64,000 nt of DNA from NCBI RefSeq assembly GCF_014633365.1, contig NC_068339.1, forward strand, positions 11,369,925-11,433,924, written 5' to 3'. The notes under the pieces are model-generated. The model saw only the letters and a list, made by a program, of their open reading frames with translations. It did not search any database and was not told where the DNA came from. Every line of letters starts with the position of its first letter. Positions within the stretch are counted from its first letter, which is position 1. Of this stretch, positions 12,437 to 35,391 are shown in pieces. A program made the position numbers and the translations under genes. The stretch comes from Diospyros lotus. Taxonomy: Eukaryota > Streptophyta > Magnoliopsida > Ericales > Ebenaceae.

Positions 12437-14744
12437 CCTCTTTCCGGGACTCTTTTTAAGGCAAAAATTATCTGATGTGCCCTTCCCATGTACCAAATTT
12501 AATATTCTTACTTGTTACCTTCTTACCAGAATATTTATTTTCCCTTTAATTAATTAAAAATCCTATTTTTTATTATTATTATTATATTCAACACATAGAT
12601 TTGTCATATATACTTAAATTCACTTCCATGGGGGAGGCATTATTGAAATGGTTAATTTAATTATGAAATAGTTAGGATTTTAAAAAGGGTTGTAGTAATG
12701 GATACATATTTGAGTGAGTTTTTATAGTAATTGGGGGAGGGAGGTGTCGTCAGAGAAAGAGAAGGAAACTTTCGGCTGATACGAGATGTAACATGAGGAT
12801 CCAATGATTGTAGATCACAATTAGGTGGCACTCTCAGGTACCATCATGAAGCAGCGTTTCCACCATCATGATCATGATCACGGTGACTATGATTTATGAT
12901 GATGAGGACGCATGAACGACTATGAGGATTAGGTTCATAATAATATAACTAAGTAAGAATGTAAAATATTATTTAATGAATTACTATTCATAATCTTAAA
13001 GTAAGAAATTAAATTGCCAACTACTTCAAATTATTTTTCTTGAATTATTGTTTTAATTTGCATATATATTATTTTTTGCAATGGACATGAATAGAAGATG
13101 ATTATATTTATTTATTTTTTTTGTAGATTAATAATAGAATAGATTATAATTAATCAAACCCCATGCTTATTTTATTGTTCAATTAAACTTAGTTTTAATT
13201 TGTTAGATAAGACAAGGAGTATAAGAAATACTATTAAACTAGTACTTATCTCTACAACACATATCACCTAATTAAGCAACTCAAACTTTTCAAATTATTT
13301 ATTTATTTTTTATAAATTAAACTTCTTCCATTACGTCTACTATATATATCTTCAAATTAAATGGCATCTATCAATTTATTTTTTTATAAGACTAAATTAT
13401 TTTAATTATACATCACGTATCTTATATTTAATAAACTTTCAAAAATATTTAACATAGAACAATTTTTTTTTTTTTAATAAAGAAGCCAAAACAACTTCCT
13501 CATATGTTTTCATCTTGTCGAGAAGCCATTCTGATCGACTATCTTCTTTTTATAGAAATCGACAAACTTTTATCCTATATATTAACGAGTTATTTTAACT
13601 TTTTTTCTTATAAAAGTCAACAATTTTTTAACTTATCTAGAAATCGTTAATTCTAATTTCTTCTTCTTTTTTTTATAAAAATCGACAAACTTTGATCTTG
13701 TCGATCGAGAAACCATTCCAACTTCTTTTTTTATAGAAGCTGGCAAGCTATTATTCTGTCGGGACAAAATTTGTTATTTTTTTAAATAATGAAAAATATA
13801 TATCATGAAATTAAAAAAAATTATCGAAATAATGATTATGACTCACTCTATCAAATTATTTTCTTTCAACAGATAAACATAAACGAGTCACAGTAAAATA
13901 AAGTACTCAAATATTAATCAGTTTTTATAACAAGAAGAGAAGACAGAAAGTGCTTGCAAACGGGGAGAGAGAGACGGGTGGAGGCTTTAATGTGACAAAA
14001 TGGTGTTATTTGGTAGAAGTTGGGAGTCAAGAGAGAGAGAGAGAGAGATAAGTTTCAGTTTTGAAACGGCGGAGGAGAGAGAACGGTTGTACATTGAATG
14101 TGAAAGCTGAAACGGCTGCATGGCCATGCAACATTGACACCACCTTTAATTGCCAACTCAACACCTTTTTTCACAGAACCCGCCGTGGGCGCCGCCGCCG
14201 CCGCCGCCTCAGCTGCGGTCAAACACGTAAATCCAGCAGCCAGATCTCTATCACTGCCAACCTGCTACTGCATGGAATGGAAGTAAATACAGGCATATAT
14301 ATCCTATATATCCACGGGCTCAGGAGAGGCAAAAGATCGTGGCAGATGTAGGGAGGGATACAGAAGCATTGAATCTAATATATATGGTAATATTAAAAAT
14401 TGCTTCAATGCTTTTCTGCTAATCAACATTCCATTAATATATATTATAAAATAATATTAGTTATAATAAATTTATGGGTTGATGAGTTAGGTTAGTTTGG
14501 GTTAAAACTTCTATTATTACTGTCCAACCACCCCAAATCAAAGTTTTTTAAAAATGTCTGAACCAATCCAACCCAAATTAAAATATAACAACCAAACCAA
14601 CTCAATAATTTACCTTAAATTACCCCCACTTATTTGAATTAGTTTAAATTTTGAACAACACTAGCTAGTCGTTTCTAGTAATTAAGTGGATATAATTTAA
14701 ACTAAACAATCTATATATCAATGTATAATATATATATATATATG
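12437..14744. other. Intergenic with a minisatellite; no gene recognised
   Basis: AT-rich stretch with a minisatellite at about 13495-13760 (listed separately) and a GC-rich spot with (GCC)n at about 14185-14215 inside a 96-codon frame (14061-14351) that resembles no known protein. I see no tRNA or known microRNA precursor. Confidence 0.55.
13495..13760. repeat. Minisatellite, about four degenerate copies of a ~62-bp unit
   Basis: Each unit contains a CTTGTCGAGAAGCCATT-like or TATCTAGAAATCGTTAA-like segment, then a pyrimidine run, then TTATAGAAATCGACAAACTT or a variant (TATAAAAGTCAACAATTT, TATAAAAATCGACAAACTT, TATAGAAGCTGGCAAGCTA). Units start near 13505, 13570, 13625 and 13690. Confidence 0.6.
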
Positions 14745-15382
14745 TGTTATGTCTATTTCTTGTACCACTCCATATGGGTCAGACTCGGCCCAATCACCCA
14801 AATTCGAGAAGGCCCAGACGACCTCGCCAAAGAAAACCCAGCCACCATCGGGATCCGAAACTCATAAAGTGAGCACCTAGCGAGCTCCCGAGAAGCTCTC
14901 ATTGATCGACTAATGAGCTCCCGGCAATGTCTTTCAGTTCGCTGAACCACCCAAGTTGTTAGCCCAAAACCCCCAGCTCGCACAAGTAGCAAAGCTGCTA
15001 AGAAGTCAGAGGTAGGGTCCAGTTACTTTACCTGTAACAGTCCATACTTCTCGTAATGGGGATCCTACTCCCGATTTTATGTAAACAATAAGGGCAATTT
15101 GTCCCCTGTAATCATTGTATTTCTATATGTTATCTAATTTGTAAAAGCCCATCAATATAAATCATAGATATCATGAGGGGTAGGGGTGAGAGAATAATCA
15201 GATACCGCCATGAGAAAATAATGAGAAGACGGTCATGGAGCAGACATCGTTCTAGCCGAACCACGTAAAAATCCTGATGTCGATTCATGTCCGAGATATT
15301 TGTTTTTCTTCTTCTTGACACTTTGAACTTATTCGCTGCGACCCAAAAATGAATCGGGGTCGGTTGAAATTGAACGTCAACA
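14745..15382. mobile_element. Candidate solo LTR of a retrotransposon
   Basis: A 638-bp block starts TGTTATGTC and ends CGTCAACA, fitting TG...CA termini. Its base composition differs from the surrounding AT-rich DNA, and it is flanked on both sides by (AT)n, as if inserted into a TA microsatellite. It contains LTR-like promoter text (CAATATAAATCA near 15150) and lacks coding capacity. No partner LTR, primer-binding site or polypurine tract is adjacent, hence solo. A target duplication cannot be judged within the AT repeat. Confidence 0.45.
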
Positions 15383-15905
15383 ATATATATATATATATAT
15401 ATATAAACCTTAACTTAGAGTATTTAATTCAAATTAAATTACATTGGATATTATTTATATTATTAAATATATTAAATTACATCTATCTATCTGCCCATGT
15501 TAATATACAAATGCTTAACCAAACGCATTTAATTCATATTAAATCACACTAAATTTTGATTACTTTAAATTACATTAAAATTAGTATTAAATGTAATAAA
15601 TCACATTGAAATAATTTCAGTTAGTGTTTCTCATTTTTCCATTTTCACTATTACAAAAAATAAATAAATTTGTAGAGCATAAACAAATTTGAAGGAATTT
15701 GAAGAAATAAAAGAGAAATTACATCGTGACTATTGAATATATATATATATACATTGAAATAATTAAAATATTTTTTTTATATTTTTTTCCACTTTAATTT
15801 GTTATTGAAATGACATATTTAAAGGAATTTGTAAAATTTTATCAATTGTAAAATTATTTAAAAGACTTTAAATTATTAAATAAAATAATAAACTAATAAC
15901 AAACA
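15383..15905. repeat. Diverged partial copies of the 15.9-17.6 kb repeat
   Basis: Contains AAATTACATTAAATT, CACATTGAAATAATTTCAG followed by TGTTTCTC, and two occurrences of (A/T)TTGAAGGAATTTG or TTTAAAGGAATTTGTAAAAT (near 15685 and 15822). These match internal parts of the two longer copies downstream. No coding frame. Confidence 0.5.
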
Positions 15906-15929
15906 AAACTATAATAAATAAAATATAAA

Positions 15930-16560
15930 TCAAAATTCATTTCAGTTTTACCACTAAGTTAGATTAAAATTGTTCATTTTAATGTTTCTTCCAATTTTTA
16001 TTTTGGCTAATAAAAGAAATTTTATAATTAGATGACATTAATGTTATTAAATTACATTGACATAATCCAAATAAATGTTTCTTTTTTATTTTTGTTTTCT
16101 GAAATGAATTTGCAGGGTCTTAACAAATTTAAAGGAATTTGTAATATTTTAAAATTTTAAAGATTATTTAAATGAATAAATAAAATGGACCTTAAAAAAT
16201 GTTTATACCATCTTTATAGATTTTAATATTGTTTAAATGTGTTTGAAATCACATTGATTCATATTATTATCTCCAATAATTATATTAAAATCTTTAAAAT
16301 TAAGTCATTTATATTTTCCCATTTCCATTATCTAAAGAAATTGTTGTATTAAAGAAATGCGAAACAAATTGTAAACTTTTATGAATGTAAATATATTCAT
16401 TTTACTGAAAAAATAATTTATATTTTATGAGTCTTTAGATCAAATAATTGTTTTTCCTGTGAAGATTGCCATAAATATAAAATAACACACCCAATACCTA
16501 TTACTATTTTAAAATTCAACATAATTTAAAAAAAAAATTATTTATTGACAATAAGGTTTT
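15930..16560. repeat. Long direct repeat, copy 1
   Basis: Runs from AAATTCATTTCAGTTTTACC through AATTTAAAGGAATTTGTAAT and CACCCAATACCTATTACTAT to TTATTTATTGACAATAA. The same order of motifs recurs about 1.0 kb downstream (copy 2), with many substitutions. Strongly AT-rich, no protein coding. Confidence 0.6.
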
Positions 16561-16877
16561 TAATTATATTTAGAAATGAAAAAAAATATAATTTTATATA
16601 AAAATATTTTAAATATTTAAACATGCACATTGTTCTATTTCATTTACTCATATATAAAGGTTTTACTGTACTTAACACACTTTAATTTTATTATTTAAAT
16701 ATTTTTATTATTGTTGAAAATAAAATGCATTAAATGTATTTTAAGAGACATTTATTAGCAAAACCCTATAATTCAACTGAAATATTTAATTTACGTTAAA
16801 TTACTTTAAATAAGACACAACTTCTAAATCACATTAAATTATAGTACAATTGTTTAAATTAATAAAACTCTAAACTC

Positions 16878-16950
<73 letters not shown>
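16878..16950. repeat. (TAA)n microsatellite, about 24 units
   Basis: Uninterrupted TAA/AAT units. It sits at the left border of repeat copy 2, where copy 1 has only a short AATAAATAAA, so it looks like a lineage-specific expansion. Confidence 0.97.
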
Positions 16951-16951
<1 letters not shown>

Positions 16952-16956
16952 GTGAA

Positions 16957-17560
16957 CTAAAATTCATTTTAGTTTTATCATTATAATTATTTAGATGAGT
17001 ACTCTTTTTATTTTTTATTTCCATTATTAAAAGAAAATTTTCATTATATGAAATTAAAGCTATATGTTAAATTACATTAAACTAATTTAAATAAGTGTTA
17101 TTTTCCTTTGCTATTTCCTTCTTGAGAGGAGTTTGTATGACTTTTAGCAGATTTAAAGGAATTTGTAAAGCTTTATAAATTTAAAAACCATTTAATAATT
17201 TTAAATGATTAAATAAAATGGGGTTTGAAAAAATTATTTTTGTGGATTTTAATATTGTTCAAATGAATTTAAATTCACATTATTAGAACATATAAATTTT
17301 ATTAAGATCAATAACATTAATTTTGCTTCTATTTTCTCATTTTCATTAATATTCAAATGAATTTGTTATGTTAACAATAAGAGAGTTTCTAAAATTTTTA
17401 TGAATAAGTAAAATATAATTACCATTATAGCCTTGGAATCAAATAATTATTTGTTTCTTTAAAAATTTTCCATAAATGTAAAATATTACACTCAATACCA
17501 AATTATTACTATTTTCAAAGGTTGAATATAATTTCAAATATTAATTTATTGACTATAAAT
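16957..17560. repeat. Long direct repeat, copy 2
   Basis: Collinear with copy 1: AAATTCATTTTAGTTTTATC, then AAATTACATTAAACTAATTT, GATTTAAAGGAATTTGTAAA, GATTTTAATATTGTTCAAATG, CACTCAATACCAAATTATTA and TTAATTTATTGACTATAAA. The offset to copy 1 falls from about 1027 to 1001 across the unit, showing small indels. Confidence 0.6.
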
Positions 17561-17918
17561 ACTTAAACTAAGAGCACAACGTGTTTACGCTTGAAATTAT
17601 AAACATTTTAAAGAAAATTAATAACACTTATTTCTAAAATTATCAATAAAATTTGATAAATTATAAATACTTTTTATATATAGCAAAAATGTTTGAATAC
17701 TTTTAGTATTTAAAGTAAATACTTTTATGGATAAGTATTTAAACAATTTTACAAGATAATGAAATAAATACTTTTTTAATTTTTTAAAAATAATATTATA
17801 AATTCTTATAATTTATTGAATGTGAAAAATAAACTCAAAATATTATAATCAAAATACATTATCGAAAGAAAGGAAAAAAAAATACTGGGTTAACCACAAG
17901 GGGGATGATGCCCAAGTA

Positions 17919-17932
17919 TTTTGGCGGGAAAA
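17919..17932 (+). promoter_or_regulatory. E2F-type site upstream of MCM6 (first of an inverted pair)
   Basis: TTTTGGCGGGAAAA fits the E2F/DP consensus TTTSSCGC. It lies 125-140 bases upstream of the MCM6 ATG. MCM genes are classic E2F targets at G1/S, so this is very likely the cell-cycle control element. Confidence 0.75.
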
Positions 17933-17949
17933 CGTTGGTTGCCCTGCTC

Positions 17950-17962
17950 TTTTCCCGCCAAA
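17950..17962 (-). promoter_or_regulatory. E2F-type site upstream of MCM6 (second, inverted)
   Basis: TTTTCCCGCCAAA on the plus strand, which is TTTGGCGGGAAAA on the minus strand. It is the mirror of the site at 17919 with 17 bases between them. Confidence 0.75.
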
Positions 17963-18056
17963 CTCTACAGAAGCCGAATCAAAAGCGAAGCCCTTCGCCG
18001 GGGAGAGAGAGCGAGAGAGAGAGAGAGAAGATCTGAAATCTAAAGCGAAGTGAAAA

Positions 18057-29292
<11,236 letters not shown>

Positions 29293-30399
29293 TTGAGATC
29301 GCACATAAATGTTTCTAAATATGGAATACAAACCCCTCATCCATGCGTTTGCTGCTCCGAATGAGGTAAATGTAGCATAATCACCCAACCTTACAATTAG
29401 GTGATCTATCCAATTGTAAGATAAGACCCCTCGAGTTCATTAGTTCTAGAGTTCAATTTTTTGGGGTTTTTTTTATTTTAAGTTCTTATTTACAGAGGCT
29501 GTAAGTCCGGGACTTGTCTTTGACTGTGGGAAAGAATCCCGTTGCATATTTGCATGTTCTTGTATTATGTCTTTAATTCATCGTATAATATGCGTTTCAA
29601 ACGTATAATATATATACTACTACTAGTAAGCTAGCTAAGCCCTCAAAAAACATGAGCTTAGATTTGGATTCAGATTTGGGTTAGGTATGGTGTTGGATTT
29701 AGATTTGGGTTTGGATCTGGATTGGGTGGGAAGATTAAAAATAAGATTGATTGTATCATGCGGCTGTATTGTTATCATCAGCACTCAGCAGAGTGGTTTT
29801 TTCTTTCATTTATATTGTTATAATTTTGTCATGTTGTTGAATGAGTAAAGGACTGGTAAGTGAAAAAGAGGATATTAGAGGGTCACAATCATAAAGAGTT
29901 CCAAACTCAGACGCAAAATAAAAACTACTGCTACCACGTCATCCTTTAATTATTTTTCTTTTGTAAAATTTTATTTGCATTTATGCTTTTTCTCTTCACA
30001 GTCACTTTTTAATATATTTTAGTCTGAAACGAAAATTCAATTTTATCCTTTATTTTGTTTAATGTTCAACTACCTACATTACGCAATCATCTATCACTTT
30101 TTTTTCACCGATCAAATTTTATAATTCATTTCTTATTATTTCATTCTCGCCATTGTAAAGCTATTTTCTCGAGGTCACTTATTTCATATCTACCATTACT
30201 TAGTTATTTTCGCTCAGTCAGTCGGAGTTAGTCATAGAATATTGTAGTCAAATATTGACGATGATGTGTGCAGAGTTTGACAAGAAATATAACAACTATT
30301 AAAAAAAACACCACAAATCATTATACGGATAAGTAAGTAAACGAGTTTTGAGAATTATAATAATATATGTATTTATGTATTAGTGTCTGTAGTAAGAGG

Positions 30400-31150
30400 T
30401 CGAGAAATTGAATTCGAAAAACTCTAGGAAATCCATTAGGGAAAGTCTTTCTCGAACCCTAGAATTTGTGGAATTTGGGCTTCCTCGAATCCTAGGGTTC
30501 GGGGGAAGTCATGTTTCCTGAACCTTAGGATTTGGGGAATTTGGGCTTCCCCGAACCCTAGGATTCGGGGAAGTCTAGGGAAGTGTTTACAAATATTTTT
30601 TATTTTAATTTATAAATAATTAGATAAAAAATAAAATATAAAAAAATTAAAGATGTAAAATCATCACCATAAAAAAATTAAAATATAAAATATAAAAAAA
30701 ATCATCACTACCAATTTTCCCTTATATTAAATAAAATCTATGAAAAACTATGTATTTATTTTTTTTAGAAATTAAATTGTGCAAGTCCAATATTTAGATA
30801 AAAAAATTAAGTATAAAAAAAATTGGCAATATTTAATTAAAAAATAGGTTTAGAAAATAATTACATAAAATATAAAATATAAAAAAAATAAAGATGTGTT
30901 CCCCGAACCCTGAAGTTCGGGGAAGTACGGATTTCTTCAGGAAATCCATATTTGTTTTTTATATTTAAATATGTATTTGTTTTTTTAAAATTAAATTATT
31001 CAAGTGCAATACTTAATAAAAAAATTAAGTATAAAAAAAACATGTTAACTAACACTATTTAATTAAAAATTAGGTTTCTCAAATACTTGTATAAAAATAA
31101 AATATAAACAAATTAAAGATATAAAGTTCGGGGAATCATAAATTTTTCAA
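30400..31150. repeat. Tandem repeat block with CCCCGAACCCTAGG palindromes
   Basis: Hairpin-forming units such as CTTCCCCGAACCCTAGG followed at once by ATTCGGGGAAG (about 30546-30573) recur with variants near 30460, 30495, 30900 and 31125. The spacers repeat too: AAATTAAGTATAAAAAAAA, then TTTAATTAAAAA(A)TAGGTTT, then AAATATAA(A/C)AAA, then TTAAAGAT or ATAAAGAT. This order occurs at 30800-30900 and 31020-31130, giving a period near 230 bp. No coding frame. It resembles a decayed non-autonomous element but I cannot place it in a family. Confidence 0.6.
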
Positions 31151-32362
31151 TCGTCACACTGAAACCTTCGAACTTAAACCAATTGCAAAATCTAAAATCC
31201 AAATTCATTACCTAAAAATTCTGGTGAAACAAGGTAACTTCGACGACAAACAAACAACAGGCGACAGAGCAGAGAGGCGACAACGAGTAGAGAAAGCGAT
31301 GTGTGGGTTGTGGCTGTGCGCGAGGTATGAGATATGCGGGAAAAGGTAATTTTGGAATATAAGTAGTTGCGAAGAATAATAAAAGTGGTTGTTAAGAATA
31401 ATTATAGTTTTTTTTTTTTTTTACTTCTGACTACGAAGAGCAAAAACTTGGCTACGAATAGATTTTTTTTTTCTTTTTACTAAACCAACCTCTGTCCAAG
31501 ACGTTGATTTTATTTATGCTAATTTAGTAACGTCATTTGTTTTTACTCTGGATCGATTATCTTTTTTTTTATTAACACATTATCATGAACGTCCTCACTA
31601 TTTGGTCCTACGATATCAGCAGGAGATGTAAATCAGAGAACTTAGTGGCCAGTTCGATCCCTAGCCTCGCCGCAAATGTAAGGGCGACAAGTGATTTTCA
31701 ACTTTTAGGATTGCTTTGACTGCTAAGCTTCCCCTTTGGTCAGAGTTCGAACATTGAACTTGAGAGCCCAAAGAGTAACACCCCAAAGTGTACTTTCTTT
31801 GCTAGTGGAGTTATGCCCTAGGAGAGCTATCTTTATCCTATACGAACATCAACTTTATTTTTATTTTTATGAAAAATTACATAATAATAATTAAATAATT
31901 ATCCTTTCGAGTTGGGGGAGAGAAGATCAACTTTGTGACTTTGACGTAGTCAATTACAAGACTCTCTTCTAATTCATTATGAGTTTAGGAGTGGCAAAAC
32001 GAGTTGGCGGGTCATACTTATATTGTGTCAAGACATACGTATAATACAATTATGATAAACACAAACATGACATGATTAATTAATCATGTCGAAACCCTCA
32101 AGCTTACTACGAGCCTTTTGGCTTATAAACTATTTTTCTTCCTTCTATATCCTATGCTTTTTAACCAAAACTAAATAATACATCTAGCTATATTTTAACC
32201 GCACCAAGAAGAATATAATCTATATTTGATTTATAGATGACATCTTGTAATCTTTTTTTATAATTTGGATTAAAGTAAAATATGAAAACATTTGTTAGAT
32301 TTCACAGTTTATGACATTTAAACCAATTTATTTAGTTCAAAAGGTATGTATCCACAGATAAG

Positions 32363-32397
32363 TTTTTTTTTTTTTTTTTTTTTTTGGGGGGGGGGGG
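32363..32397. repeat. T23-G12 homopolymer junction
   Basis: A pure T run passes directly into a pure G run. Confidence 0.9.
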
Positions 32398-34338
32398 TGA
32401 ATTGAGCAATTTATTATTCATGCAATTATTGATTCGAGGGAGACTGAAATATTTTCATAATGAAATCGAATTAATGAATCACAGAGATTAGTTGATGCAC
32501 TAAAACTCTTATCCTTTCCAATGACCCATCCCTTTCTAGTTTCTACACTTGAGAGAGATAGAGAGAGAGATGTGTCAGTGTAGTTACTACATTTAATAAC
32601 CCCTTCAATTAAAAGTCCCTTCAATTTCATTACATCTTATAGTCCTTTTGACTTCATAATCATGTTTAGAATTTACAAAAAATAAAATAGAATTTGTCAT
32701 CCATTTCAAAAAGTTATACATTCTTGTTTTTTTTTTTCTTTAAAAAAAATTAGCGTTTTAGTGTTCACTTTTTTAACATTTTATTAATTTCTATGATCAT
32801 CTTTATTTTCTTCTTCTTATTGTTCTTGCACGATGCTCATATTTTCAATTTCGACGAAAGAGATAAATCGTAGATGGAGATTTTATCTCGTTGTATAGGA
32901 TAAAAAATCAAACTCATAATTTACTAATGCGAATCATAACTTATCGTGACCTAATCACTTAACCTGTACTCCAAAGACTTCTTCTTTTTCACTGCTATAA
33001 ATGTTTTCAACTAGACATAAGAAGGAAATTACGAAAATAGATATAAAAATTGACATCATTCTCAAAAGAAACTTAGTTTTAACTTTTAACCATTTCTTTC
33101 TTTTATTTTTTAATTTTTTTCTCTCATAATCTTGAAGGGAATACAACCCTAGAAGTTGTATTTAACTCCAAGTGTCATCTAACTTGAGAATCAATCAAAG
33201 GATATCATTTTCATTGGATACATACATTTACATCACATCTACTCTCTCTCTCTCTCTCTGATCTTGAGCAACTAGTTAATTAATAAACCCTAAAAATTTC
33301 AAAATGTACACTGCCCATATATCTCATATTATTATATTATTATTACTACACAATTTACACTCAATAAATGCCAATGGCATGCATGGTGACATCTAGCTAT
33401 GTTACATGCAGAGAGACACACACGTACGTGCAACAGCAAGCATAGAGATGCAAATGAATTTGGAAGAATTAACTCTATATCTTATAAACGATAAATAGAT
33501 AGCAATGATTGAAATTAATGAGCAATATTAATTAAGAAGCTAGGCACAGAGATATATGGATTAGGCAAACCCCTAAAGCAAGGATTAGTTGGAAACTTGA
33601 AAGCTACTCATCAAGTTAAGGAGTGGCTATAAACCCTAGCAAGGCAGGCCCACTTGTTAACTAATACATGTAGGTTGTCTGCATTTCTATTCCTTTTGGT
33701 TTTGTCCAAAACTATATATATATATATATATATATACGTACGCTTACAAACTATATATGATCAACCCCCCATGTGCTTGCAAGCTTCCAATCTTTTGAGT
33801 GAATGAATCAACAATTGGTGTATTTATCCATAAAATACTAACATGGGTTACCCATCATCCACCTTTGTCCACATTATGGGGGGGGGCTCCCTCTTAATTA
33901 GTTCAAATTGTGAACAAGTGGATTCCTAATCACACTAATCTAATCAACAAAAATTTAAAATTAAAATTCGATGAACAACTCTTATGTATGACAAATTATA
34001 TGAATTTTGTAGAACATTGATTTTTCAATCGCTAGCATAATTAAATAAATTTTGAGACAATTTTGAAGTTGTTGTCAGGGGTGGGGTACGTATAGAGACA
34101 TAGACCATGTTATAATAAATTTTTACTATTTTATCCTCTCTCTCTTTTTTTTTTTTTTTTTCATTTATCACTTATATATATATGAATATATTTGTGGTTA
34201 TGTATACTATATATTATTAGTATGGTTGGAGGGCTTGAGTTGTACCAGCGAGGCCATGTGGGGGAGGTTTGAGGCCCAAAGCCACACCCACAAATTAAAA
34301 ATAAGATAATTATTTTCAAACAACAAATAGAAATAAAC

Positions 34339-34370
<32 letters not shown>

Positions 34371-34890
34371 TATACATTAATTTAGTAGATTTGGTTAGAG
34401 AACAGGAGAGTGGCACGGCGGTACAGATCACCATCTCAAGGTTTGTTTGGGTCCCACGTTTGATATTGCCACCTATGATTGAGGCGACCGCCAGCTGTCA
34501 CTCTAACCCCACTTTGCCCTTCTGGATTTGCCCCCTGGCCTCGGTGGGCCCCATCCTTTGGAAATTTCAATCAATCAAAGGCCCCTACCAAACTCCCCAT
34601 TCCAAATATACCCTTTTACACATCCATCCGTCCGTCCATCCATAATAATAATAAGAAGAAGGTGAATTCACAATTATACTTGATTCATTGAATTTATATA
34701 TATATATATATTACTAAAATTAAATTAAATATGAATTTTAAAAATTATTTTAATAAAAATAATTAAAAAGGTGGACTTATGGAAGTACCCTATTTAAATG
34801 TCATAGATTCAAATCAACTTTGGTTGTACGTTATATATTTTCTTCTTCTTTTTTTTTAAGTAATTGAAATGAAATTCAATTTTAATTAAT

Positions 34891-34907
34891 GGGGGGGGGG
34901 GGGGGGG
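34891..34907. repeat. G17 homopolymer
   Basis: Seventeen G in a row, followed by TGG and A7. Confidence 0.9.
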
Positions 34908-35391
34908 TGGAAAAAAACATTCTCACCACCCAGAGGTAAAAAGGAGGAAGATGGGGCCGTGCGGAGGGAGGGGGGGTATGTCACGTAATTAAGTGGGGAG
35001 CCAGCCAACGGCGGCTTACCATTAGTTGTCAAATTAATACTTGTTCTATATGCTGTGCTGACATGCTTGTGAGCCCCTTATATTTGCCTTCAATACTAAG
35101 CACATTTTGCCCACAAAACCCTTTCACCTTCTCTCTCGCTCTCGATCGATCGATCGACAGACAAGTAGAGGAAGCAAGAGAAACAACCAACAAATTACGT
35201 ACGAAGGTGAGAAATAATTAAGACTCATATTTTCTTAATTAGCCATCTCCAGGTTTCTTCATAACGCGTGCATATATGTGATCGATCGTGGGTTAATTAT
35301 TGCTGATTTCTTTTTCTTTTATTTTGTTTTTTGTGGTACTGGTTTTAGTTATTTTGGCTTTTTATTGATCGAGTAGTTCATCAATATCATC

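Larger units (their letters stand above)
29293..35391. other. Intergenic between MCM6 and the DREPP gene
   Basis: AT-rich, no gene found. It holds a GATTTGG(A/G)TTT-type low-complexity patch (29655-29730), the palindrome-rich repeat block (30400-31150), a possible tRNA-related patch (31600-31780), T/G homopolymers (32363-32397, 34891-34907) and many (AT)n and (TC)n tracts. The stretch 35100-35391 is the likely DREPP promoter and leader, with a probable 5'UTR intron from the GAAG|GTGAG donor near 35207 to an acceptor near 35370. Confidence 0.55.

Noticed and set aside
14061..14351. 96-codon frame with an Arg run (RRGRRRRRRL)
   Set aside because: The Arg run is a (GCC)n microsatellite read on this strand; nothing else in the frame is recognisable.
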